Position numbers and translations under genes: made by a program. From contig CBDCJZ010000001.1 in the NCBI GenBank assembly GCA_965218075.1, positions 1 through 41,243 on the forward strand: a stretch of DNA of 41,243 nucleotides. The letters run 5' to 3'. Numbering within the stretch: position 1 is the stretch's first letter; each line of letters begins with the position of its first letter. A model generated the notes under the pieces. The model worked only from the letters and a program-made list of their open reading frames with translations, was not told the DNA's origin and did not search any database. Origin of the DNA: JANQHO01 sp965218075. Lineage in GTDB: Bacteria; Bacteroidota; Bacteroidia; Flavobacteriales; Schleiferiaceae. Shown here in pieces: positions 8,103 through 15,295 of this stretch.

Positions 8103-10277
8103 TCAATATAGGGCAGACTTCACACCGATATTAATTGAATCTTCCGCTTTTTGAGAAATGGCAATCGGGCGAGGGGTAGGATTGTTTTTCATTGTCGTGG
8201 TATTGGGAATAATAACCGTACTGCAATTATAATGCAACGGCGGTTGGTAAGTCTTAAGTGCAGGATCACCCGCCGCCACTGTTTTTCCTGCAATTTCCAC
8301 ACAAACAGGAGCTTGGGGATCAGGATTATAAAAAGTATACGATTCTATATCAGAGTAATTTTCTTCAAAAACCTTTTGTCTCGCCAGATTCACCGCCTTG
8401 CCAGGTAAAACAGATGTTTTTTGGGCGATCTTTTTCCCCTCAACAACAGACTTTGTCGCTTGAGTCAAGACCAGCTTAATATCATTTAAATCCTGCCCTT
8501 GAGAGACAGACTCAAAATAAGTAAACATAACCGCATTGTCGATTGCCGTAACCGCCTCTTCAACATCGGTAGCGGCCATAAAAGCGACGATGGAAAGAAT
8601 TGAACTTTTATTGGGAGAGGTCAGACTAAGAGCGGTTTGCAAGTCGCTTATCTGTTCGTTAACGCCTTGCTGTAAAAAATCCTTCATGGCCTTGATAACG
8701 GGAGCGGTACCCACTTCAATCATAGAGGGTTTCAAAGAGAAAACTTTTTGAGTTCCTTTATTCTTTTTAAAATGGGCAACCGCCTTATCTGTCTTCTTAT
8801 TTGCCAATTCAGTCAATTTATTTTTTAAGAGGGATAATCCTTCATCCCTCATTTTTAATATTTTTTTAACAGATTTTTTCGCCTCTGACAATAATCCCGC
8901 CCGGGAGACCGATAGTTTTTTTGACTTATCAATATCGTCACTTTTATCGTCTTCATCGTCATCGTTATCATCGTCTTTATCTTCTGTTTTCACCAACGGA
9001 TTAACGATCGGTTCGGGTTTTCTACGGGTTTCCAAATCCGCAGGGGGAAGTCCATATTTGTTTCTTATCCAAGACTCCGTCATCTCATCAGGCGTAATGG
9101 ACTTGGAACTAAAGAGGGAAGACAATGCCCCGGCAAGGTCTTTGCCCCCCTTCCCTCCAATCTCTGAATGGGTACATTCAACTAAAGGTTCAACACCAAA
9201 GTTCATCATGATCGTTTCTTTTATAAGCTCATCGTCGATCTTGGCATCGATATTGGCGGCGATAACTTCCAAACCGCTCGTGAAAAAATTAGAAAGGTCT
9301 TTAGACAAAGCAAAACTACCGGAACCTTTAGTTAAAAGAAGAAAATTACAAGAAAAACTCCTGATTATCTCTTCGTCTTCCTTAGAGTTACAATCGTATA
9401 ATTTCATGGGATCAAAATTAGAACCCTGCTCTTCCGCTGTTATGCCAGGGGGAAAAACCAGATGGTTTAATATTTTGGTCAATGTCGACCTGTTTTGTAG
9501 CCGCTCCTCAAATTTCTTCCAATCATCCTCACTTAAACCGGCCATTTCTTGGTAAATCTTCAAAAATGGCAATGCAAGGAAATTATTACCAATGGCCACC
9601 TTGGTAAAATTTACATTCTTACGAACCCAATTACCATAAATAGGCCTCAATAAAGATATCCCCTCATAGTTATCCCCTTCTTGATTGAAAGCAAAATGAA
9701 TAAGACTTTTTGAAGAAATAGTTTTTTGTTGATTATCCGAAGTATCACCATAGGCCTCTTGATCCACCCCCATCCAAGTAGAATCCAAGTCCACAAGCCA
9801 TCTCTTTATAGTCCTTTGAGAAATAAACTTGGCGAAAGGCCTTAATTTTGTCTGCCCGTTAAAAATAAAAGGACTATAAAACTTTTCATGAAGAGAAAAC
9901 CCGTAAAGCAAAGCAAGTGACATTTCAGACACTAATTTCCTCAAAAAGTTTTTTGGGAAGGCCTGTTCGATAAAATCCAACTGCAATACGGCCATCGGAT
10001 CATCTACATGTTTATCCATTATCTTATAATTCCACTTTGCCGATTCAATAGGCCTTAACACCGCATTCAAACACATATTAATAACACCACTGCCCCTACG
10101 CATCTCGTCATAGATATCAAAACGCCTACGCATATCACGAAGTTCACCCAAGAACTCCTCTTCCAAATAACCCGAATAAATTTCCGTTCCGGTAGAAGAA
10201 AAAGTGAAGGAAGGATCGCTTTTCTTGATTTGATCTTGCTCTTCTTTTTTTGCTCTAAAAAAATCCAACCAACTCAT
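8103..10277 (-). CDS. Portal protein fused to MuF head morphogenesis domain
   Basis: A 724-residue fusion. Residues 1 to about 425 follow the DUF935 / Mu gp29 portal pattern (RRRFDIYDEMRRGSGVINMC, ALLYGFSLHEKFY, WLVDLDSTWMG, LIHFAFNQEGDNYEGISLLRPI). A very acidic linker of Asp/Lys repeats spans about 430-455. The C-terminal part has helical segments, then the MuF ending: FYNPDPQAPVCVEIAGKTV, later PPLHYNCSTVI, with the conserved Cys, PPLH and NC of minor head protein (PF04233). In Mu these are separate genes (29 and 30). The 3' end is followed by the protease, and the 5' end overlaps terL by 4 nt. Confidence 0.88.
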   Translation of the reverse strand: MSWLDFFRAKKEEQDQIKKSDPSFTFSSTGTEIYSGYLEEEFLGELRDMRRRFDIYDEMRRGSGVINMCLNAVLRPIESAKWNYKIMDKHVDDPMAVLQLDFIEQAFPKNFLRKLVSEMSLALLYGFSLHEKFYSPFIFNGQTKLRPFAKFISQRTIKRWLVDLDSTWMGVDQEAYGDTSDNQQKTISSKSLIHFAFNQEGDNYEGISLLRPIYGNWVRKNVNFTKVAIGNNFLALPFLKIYQEMAGLSEDDWKKFEERLQNRSTLTKILNHLVFPPGITAEEQGSNFDPMKLYDCNSKEDEEIIRSFSCNFLLLTKGSGSFALSKDLSNFFTSGLEVIAANIDAKIDDELIKETIMMNFGVEPLVECTHSEIGGKGGKDLAGALSSLFSSKSITPDEMTESWIRNKYGLPPADLETRRKPEPIVNPLVKTEDKDDDNDDDEDDKSDDIDKSKKLSVSRAGLLSEAKKSVKKILKMRDEGLSLLKNKLTELANKKTDKAVAHFKKNKGTQKVFSLKPSMIEVGTAPVIKAMKDFLQQGVNEQISDLQTALSLTSPNKSSILSIVAFMAATDVEEAVTAIDNAVMFTYFESVSQGQDLNDIKLVLTQATKSVVEGKKIAQKTSVLPGKAVNLARQKVFEENYSDIESYTFYNPDPQAPVCVEIAGKTVAAGDPALKTYQPPLHYNCSTVIIPNTTTMKNNPTPRPIAISQKAEDSINIGVKSALY

Positions 10278-11689
10278 ATATTCCTAAAAATTAAATTCGA
10301 TAACTTATGTAAATGGTCAACTCCCATAACCTCTGCATCCACCCTATCATCGTTAGCACCGTTGGGAAATACGATCATTTCATGGATGTGTGCGTTAATC
10401 CAAGGGGCAATCGATTCATGGGGGTAAAGAATATCACCGGCCTGATAAACACTTAAAATAGAAACAAGCCGTTCAACCTTTGAAGATTTGGGATTGTAAG
10501 GGAGAACACAATTAACTTTTTTCCTGATGGCGGAAATAGTCGCAGGCCCATTGGCCTTATCTTCTATGATGACGGCGGAATAATCGTAATGTTTGGAAAT
10601 TAAAGCAAGGAGATTACTAACCGATAACACAAAATCCCACTTGCCCCGCATTTGATCCACCAAATAAATCTTATTATCAATATCTGAATAAACAGAATAA
10701 ACAACCCAGGAACTTCCCGATTCTTTAAAAGTCATGTCACAACTAATAACTTTTCTTCCCTTTTTTTGTGGCAACATCTTATAAAAGTGAAACCATTCCC
10801 TTTTAATAATATTCCCTTCCAAAGGGGCAGGCCTTTGCTGATATTGCCCCGCAAAGAGCATGGGATTTCTCTTTTCCATGTCCCTTAGCTTCTTCACTCC
10901 ATGGGTAGTAGGCCATAAAGGCTCACCCTCCTTTCTAATATCCAAGGCGTGCTTGTCTTTTTCACACAAAGCAGGCAAACAGAGATGGTCGAATTTCCCT
11001 AAAATAGATTTTTCCGACAAGAGATGGGCAGACAAATCCGCTTCATGAAGCCGCTGCATAATGGCCACGACCGGCGTATGGATAGGGTCATTCAACCTTG
11101 TCGCCAATACATTCTCAAAATTAGAAATAACATTATCCCTTTGCAACTGTGACCGCTCGCTGTCCACCTTTTGGGGATCATCTATCAATAGACATCCATG
11201 CATACCTTTCATTGACTTCACGCCTGCACCCTCACCGGTAACAGCTCCGCCGGAAGATGTCGCATAAAACTGCCCGCCACCTTTCATACTCCATCTTTTC
11301 TTTGCCTGCTCCGTCTTTTCCAAATCTCTATTCCAAAACCTTTGGTATTCATCACTGGCGATAACCAACTTAACAGCATTGGAATTTCTCAAGGCCAATG
11401 AATCAGAATAAGAGACATGAATAAAATTACAATAAGGATTTTTGGCATAACACCAAGCAGAAAAGAGAACTACCACAAACTCGGACTTTCCATAACGGGG
11501 AGGGATATTAATCAAGGCACGTTTAATTTCCCCATTGTAGATTTTCTCCAAATAACTACATAACAATTCAAGATGCCAGCTATTTATAAATTCTATATGA
11601 TAAATATTTTTAAAAACCCACTTGGCAAAAAAGAAAAGTTCCCTCTCACAAAGTTCTTTTTCAATTGCTTGTTTTTTCGGGATTTCCAT
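10274..11689 (-). CDS. terL: Terminase large subunit
   Basis: A 471-residue packaging motor. The ATPase has a Walker A-like PPRYGKSE (residues 63-70), an adenine/arginine region with the SSGGAVTGEGAGV motif, and Walker B HGCLLIDDPQ. The RNase H-like nuclease follows with VISCDMTFKES (first Asp), AVIIEDKANGPA (second acidic site) and NGANDDRVDAE (third). It cuts and pumps DNA at the portal. The start overlaps terS by 29 nt and the stop overlaps the portal gene start, the standard packaging cassette. Confidence 0.95.
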   Translation of the reverse strand: MEIPKKQAIEKELCERELFFFAKWVFKNIYHIEFINSWHLELLCSYLEKIYNGEIKRALINIPPRYGKSEFVVVLFSAWCYAKNPYCNFIHVSYSDSLALRNSNAVKLVIASDEYQRFWNRDLEKTEQAKKRWSMKGGGQFYATSSGGAVTGEGAGVKSMKGMHGCLLIDDPQKVDSERSQLQRDNVISNFENVLATRLNDPIHTPVVAIMQRLHEADLSAHLLSEKSILGKFDHLCLPALCEKDKHALDIRKEGEPLWPTTHGVKKLRDMEKRNPMLFAGQYQQRPAPLEGNIIKREWFHFYKMLPQKKGRKVISCDMTFKESGSSWVVYSVYSDIDNKIYLVDQMRGKWDFVLSVSNLLALISKHYDYSAVIIEDKANGPATISAIRKKVNCVLPYNPKSSKVERLVSILSVYQAGDILYPHESIAPWINAHIHEMIVFPNGANDDRVDAEVMGVDHLHKLSNLIFRNI

Positions 11690-12182
11690 CCAACAATTCT
11701 AATATCTTTTTTAAGTTTTCGGTGGGAATTTTATTCAAATCCGTCGATTCGGTTTTAATCGGGTCGCCATCTTTCACGCCTTGCAGTTTTAATTGATCTC
11801 CATATTCTTTATAAAACCTTGTCTTTAAAGCAAAAATAACCATAGTGGAAGACATCTTTTTATTCAAACGTTCCCTTAATTCATCGGGAACTATACCTGT
11901 AATATGAATTCGCATAAAACGCTCAAAAAATCTAAGTGATCTGGCAACGGCGGTTTCTTTTGCCCTTGCAAAATCAGGCTTGGTATATTCCCAATACCTT
12001 AAAGTATCCTTGACTACCTGAACTTTATATTTGTCGTAAAGAATTGCAGGAAAAGAAGAATAGGAAAACCCTTGCTCCATGTGAGCAATCAAATCTTTAC
12101 AAAATTCTTTTTTATACTTTGAGGGGCCGCCAAAGTTTTTCTTCATTCCTTTGATACGACCGGAACCTTTCTTTGCTGCCAT
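11661..12182 (-). CDS. terS: Terminase small subunit
   Basis: A 173-residue basic protein just before terL. The N-terminal half has the small-terminase HTH arrangement: IAHMEQGFSYSSFPAILYDK, then DTLRYWEYTKPDFARAKETA. The central helix (RSLRFFERFMRI) and the MVIFALKTRFYKEYGDQ segment match the FxLKxRxxxxxxD oligomerisation pattern common in this group. It should recognise the packaging site and load the large subunit. The C-terminal segment (NLKKILELLDGN) probably binds the large subunit. Confidence 0.85.
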   Translation of the reverse strand: MAAKKGSGRIKGMKKNFGGPSKYKKEFCKDLIAHMEQGFSYSSFPAILYDKYKVQVVKDTLRYWEYTKPDFARAKETAVARSLRFFERFMRIHITGIVPDELRERLNKKMSSTMVIFALKTRFYKEYGDQLKLQGVKDGDPIKTESTDLNKIPTENLKKILELLDGNPEKTSN

Positions 12183-12199
12183 AAATTTATTCTAACTGT

Positions 12200-12448
12200 T
12201 TAATGATTCATTATCAAGCATTCTGTTCGTTTGCTTTTTTTTGTTTTATTATCAACATGACAGACAAATTGCTTTTTAACAATCCTCCGGCCAACATCCA
12301 AATCCATTCCCTCTTTGATATAACAACTTAAAATAAACTTACCTTTAATTTCTTTCAATACAGTTAAAAGCTTATTGAAATCATCCATTGTATACCCTTT
12401 ATACGGCCCTTGACATGCCCCCGGATAAGCAATAAAGATGGCCATCAT
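12200..12448 (-). pseudogene. Remnant of a D12-class adenine DNA methyltransferase (C-terminal piece)
   Basis: An 82-residue product that matches, by eye, only the C-terminal third of Dam-type D12 methylases: GPYKGYTMDDFNKLLTVLKE, IKGKFILSCYIKEG and a TECLIMNH end. These correspond to the family's DPPYxG, the loop helix, IKGKFLLSYND and the final LIxNY strand. The catalytic DPPY appears as QGPY, and motif I plus the recognition domain are absent, so it should be inactive. It lies in the leftward unit between the sigma-like gene and terS. A repurposed small protein is possible, since the frame is intact. Confidence 0.6.
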
Positions 12449-13123
12449 TCAATCATTTAATCCAAGGATGTCATAGACTAATTGTTTTTTGAATTTTAAA
12501 TTGATTACATTTGCAAGTTCATCTTCTTTTTCTTTTATTCTCTGATCAACTATCTTCTTAATTAAGTCTTCAATATTTCCTCTACCAATAGGTTTTTCTC
12601 TTAAGTAATTTTCCTTAAGGGGCATAAAGGGATCCTTTAATATTTGCTGTCTTGCTGTACTTATTTGACAAGGATGAACCTTAAAAATCCCTGCAATTTC
12701 TGCATTTGCAAGCCCACATTTTAAAAACATAAGCAAAATTTTATTAAACAAAGGAATGTTCCCTTGAGAAAGTAGATCACTAAAATCTTCAATTGAAGAA
12801 ATATTTTCATCTTCCTTTGCTAGCGTGTCGTGAAGTGTTCTATCTTCATTGTCACGCAGAGGGAAGTCCATTGAGAGCTTGTCTTTTATATTGTCCATGA
12901 TCTCAGAATGACGGCCATTCAATGACTTGCTTGGCACAAGCCTTAATTTTCTTAAAGCATCTATATAAACAAATTTAAGATTAACAATATCTGAGTTTCG
13001 TTCAATGATTCCTATCATCATCTCATTAATAATATCCGGCACATATTGCAAAATCTTATCTGAGCTATGTGATTGAGCATATTTAGTAATCTTATGAATT
13101 AAATTTTTATCCTTGATATGCAC
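12449..13123 (-). CDS. Sigma factor-like HTH transcription regulator (candidate late regulator)
   Basis: The frame can start at TTG 13186, but GTG 13123 is preferred: AAAGG lies seven bases before it and it overlaps the upstream stop by only 17 nt. This gives 224 residues. The middle reads NEDRTLHDTLAKEDE, resembling the region 3/4 linker of sigma-70 proteins. It is followed by LFNKILLMFLKCGLANAEIA and GIFKVHPCQIS, a region 4-like helix-turn-helix. The N-terminal helices could stand in for region 2, but I see no clear -10 recognition motif. Its place at the head of the late leftward unit suggests a late-gene activator. Confidence 0.5.
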   Translation of the reverse strand: MHIKDKNLIHKITKYAQSHSSDKILQYVPDIINEMMIGIIERNSDIVNLKFVYIDALRKLRLVPSKSLNGRHSEIMDNIKDKLSMDFPLRDNEDRTLHDTLAKEDENISSIEDFSDLLSQGNIPLFNKILLMFLKCGLANAEIAGIFKVHPCQISTARQQILKDPFMPLKENYLREKPIGRGNIEDLIKKIVDQRIKEKEDELANVINLKFKKQLVYDILGLND

Positions 13124-13874
13124 ATTTATGCCTTTTGATAAAATTCTTAAGCCCTGTCCATTCTTGAAATATTGCCATTGTTTCAATTGCCATCTTTAAT
13201 TCTTTTGGCGTATCTTGCTTCAAAAATTTAATTATATCACAATATAGATAAACCTTAGATCCAGTTATTGTTTCATAGCGAGGACATCCCTCTTTAATAA
13301 AATGCTGGACTTGCGAATGATATAATCCATAGAGACGTTTTACTTTAACATGTCCAAAAAGATTCCTTAAACATCTTTTGGGTAATGATTTTTGACTTGG
13401 GTAATGTAATTTTATCTTTTTATTAATTTCTTTAACAGGAAAAAACCCCATCATTTTAATTAATTTTATTATCTCTAATGGATTAAACTTTTTATCCTGG
13501 CTTCGATGAGCTTTCTTTGCTCCTTTCATAATATTTTCAATAATATACCTTGCTCCCTTATATTTTTCTTTGGTTTCTTTTGCAGTATGTGTTTCATAAA
13601 ACTTCATCACCTTTTTAATCAAGGCCTTATCTTCTTTTACAGTTGTTTTAAATGAAATCTTATTTTGTCTACACCATCTTTGGATTGCTGTTCGATTACA
13701 CCCTGTTCTATCGATCACGTCTTCTCTGCTTACCCCTTTTTTGTACAGGGCCAAAAGAAGTTTCTCATTTAGATTTTTAGGGGGTGAACAGATATGGCGA
13801 CATTTAGGGCATTTCTTTTGATTGCTGTGGGTTATTTTGAACTTTTTTTTACATATAGAGCACGACTTAGTCAT
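13107..13874 (-). CDS. Zinc-ribbon / HTH DNA-binding protein
   Basis: A 255-residue basic protein, preferred start ATG 13874 (MTKSCSICKKKFKITHSNQK). It overlaps the upstream stop as ATGACTAA, so translation is coupled. Residues 5-28 hold two CxxC pairs (CSIC and CPKC), a zinc ribbon. A homeodomain-like helix-turn-helix follows at about 40-75 (GVSREDVIDRTGCNRTAIQR). The remainder is Lys-rich and helical, with no recognised domain. It is probably a phage transcription regulator at the start of the late unit. Confidence 0.6.
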   Translation of the reverse strand: MTKSCSICKKKFKITHSNQKKCPKCRHICSPPKNLNEKLLLALYKKGVSREDVIDRTGCNRTAIQRWCRQNKISFKTTVKEDKALIKKVMKFYETHTAKETKEKYKGARYIIENIMKGAKKAHRSQDKKFNPLEIIKLIKMMGFFPVKEINKKIKLHYPSQKSLPKRCLRNLFGHVKVKRLYGLYHSQVQHFIKEGCPRYETITGSKVYLYCDIIKFLKQDTPKELKMAIETMAIFQEWTGLKNFIKRHKCAYQG

Positions 13875-14100
13875 TGTGCTTTTTAATAAAATTAGCAGCA
13901 TGAATCGTTGTGTTGATTATATCCGTTATCTTTCCAACACAATTGCAGGCAGCGTTAACATTTTCCGCACTATATCCGCCTTTGGTCACTTCTTTCATCA
14001 TGGTATTCAAATGCTGTATTCCTTCCTTGATATTGAATTGAGCTTGTACATATTCCACTGCGTCTTTGGTTCTGGAACTGTTTGTCGGAAGGTTATTCAT
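13867..14100 (-). CDS. Small hypothetical protein, first gene of the leftward unit
   Basis: A 77-residue, mainly helical protein (NSSRTKDAVEYVQAQFNIKE, then MMKEVTKGGYSAENVNAACN). There is no membrane segment or recognised domain. It starts 94 bases downstream of the conserved 29-base element at 14194-14222 and is coupled to the next gene by an 8-base overlap. It may be a small regulator or DNA-mimic-type protein, but nothing in the sequence settles this. Confidence 0.6.
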   Translation of the reverse strand: MNNLPTNSSRTKDAVEYVQAQFNIKEGIQHLNTMMKEVTKGGYSAENVNAACNCVGKITDIINTTIHAANFIKKHND

Positions 14101-14193
14101 TGAATTCCTTTATTCTGTTTTTATCCTCCCTCATATCCCAATACCTGTAAAGCAAAAAACAGCAATGACAACTTCCAAGCTATTGCTTTATTA

Positions 14194-14324
14194 CATGGTG
14201 GCCCCTTAAATTGTTGCTAAATTGACCAATGCAACGCCATAAGTCATTGAAATCACAGGCCTTTTTCAGGCCATATTTTAAACAAATTTACTTGACAATA
14301 TGTGTCGGATATGAGATAATATAG
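14194..14324. promoter_or_regulatory. Divergent regulatory region, copy A
   Basis: Read on the minus strand, this segment aligns over about 130 bases with 18862-18989 read on the plus strand. Shared blocks, in order, are TATATTATCTCATATC, ATATTGTCAAGTAAAT, TTCAATGACTTA, and after a 16-17 base gap the 29-base block ATTTAGCAACAATT...CCACCATG. The block nearest the transposase contains a good rightward sigma-70 promoter; the far block faces the leftward late unit. The two copies are inverted relative to one another and bracket the methyltransferase cassette. Confidence 0.75.
14292..14320 (+). promoter_or_regulatory. Sigma-70-type promoter towards the transposase/methyltransferase cassette
   Basis: TTGACA (14292-14297), 17-base spacer, GATAAT (14315-14320). 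A palindrome-like TGACA-5-TGTCG (14293-14307) overlaps the -35 box and could be a repressor operator. Transcription would begin near 14327, at the foot of the first leader hairpin. The same promoter, same spacing, recurs inverted at 18865-18893. Confidence 0.7.
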
Positions 14325-14328
14325 GTAG

Positions 14329-14411
14329 ATGCTAAGGGATGGTCACAGTCCTGCTACCGTGACCTGTTAATCCCTTAGCATTAGGGGATTGCCGATAAAT
14401 TCGGCATCCCC
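14329..14411 (+). promoter_or_regulatory. Two-hairpin 5' leader upstream of the transposase gene
   Basis: Hairpin 1 (14329-14381): ATGCTAAGGGAT pairs perfectly with ATCCCTTAGCAT, and inside it GGTCAC pairs with GTGACC. Hairpin 2 (14384-14411): GGGGAT-T-GCCGA pairs with TCGGC-ATCCCC with one bulged T. The first starts at the predicted transcription start. There is no U-run after either, so they are not simple terminators. An RNA leader, a protein-binding site or transposon-end remnants are possible. Confidence 0.55.
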
Positions 14412-14433
14412 GCACTTCTCTTACAAGGATAAC

Positions 14434-15246
14434 ATGATTATGAATTGCCAGCATTGTAAATCAACCAACCTAAAGAAGTCTGGAAAGTACAAATCCAAGA
14501 CTGGAATAGTCCAGAGATATCAATGTAAGGCCTGCAAGAAAACCCAGACCAAAAGAACCAATTCCAAAAACTATCGTCTTCGAAAAAGCAGGCTTGCCAA
14601 GAAAATAGAGGCCTTATATTGTGAGAGAATGAGTCTTAGAGGAATAGCAAGAGTTCTTGGAGTAAATAGAAAAACCGTCAACAAGCATTTTCTTAGAATG
14701 TCCCACAAGGCACGATCGGAGAATCTTAGAAATCTCGTCAATAAAGAAATAGTGTCAACCTTTGTCCAGTTTGATGCATTGGAAACATTCGAGCATACAA
14801 AAAGAAAACCGCTTGGTGTTTGGTTTTCAGTCCGTGCTAAGACTGGCGAGATCGTATCCGCCAAGGTTCATAGAACTGACATTCGAGCATTGGCCATGAG
14901 TAAGAGGGAAATTTTAAAATGGAATCGTCAGACAAATAAAGAATCCTCATTGATTGATTTTCTTTTGGAGACAAAGAAATCCCTTAACCGTGCTTATTCG
15001 GTGTTGGGATGCGACGGGTTCAGGCAATCCAGAAAAATTGCCGAAAATATTTGTGGTGACATTTCCCATATTATTACGCTTGGCGAGAATAAAAAGATTG
15101 ACCTATCTATCAGGAAATTAAGAAACGACATTTCAAGACTTCAAAGAAAAACACTTTGCTCAACAAAAAAGGCCGAGCGACTACAAAATCATCTCGACCT
15201 TTATATCAATTATCACAATCGGAAAAGAGTTCTTCATAAATCGTAA
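14434..15246 (+). CDS. DDE transposase-like protein with zinc ribbon (IS1-like)
   Basis: About 270 residues from ATG 14434 (AAGGA four bases upstream; ATG 14440 also possible). The N-terminus is a zinc ribbon (MNCQHCKSTNLKKSGKY then CKAC), followed by an HTH (SLRGIARVLGVNRKTVNKHF), as in IS1/IS1595-type transposases. DDE candidates are QFDALETFE, GCDGF, and the Glu in KKAERLQNHLDLYINYHN. I found no terminal inverted repeats or target duplication close to the gene, so it may be a cargo or domesticated transposase. It is the first gene of the cassette behind the promoter at 14292. Confidence 0.7.
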   Translation: MIMNCQHCKSTNLKKSGKYKSKTGIVQRYQCKACKKTQTKRTNSKNYRLRKSRLAKKIEALYCERMSLRGIARVLGVNRKTVNKHFLRMSHKARSENLRNLVNKEIVSTFVQFDALETFEHTKRKPLGVWFSVRAKTGEIVSAKVHRTDIRALAMSKREILKWNRQTNKESSLIDFLLETKKSLNRAYSVLGCDGFRQSRKIAENICGDISHIITLGENKKIDLSIRKLRNDISRLQRKTLCSTKKAERLQNHLDLYINYHNRKRVLHKS

Positions 15247-15295
15247 AGTTGCCTCACTCCTAATTTATTAAAGTAAATTTCCGATACCTCATTAT

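Noticed and set aside
12449..13186. Longer start (TTG 13186) for the sigma-like protein
   Set aside because: It would overlap the upstream gene by 80 nt and has no ribosome site; GTG 13123 has AAAGG at good distance.
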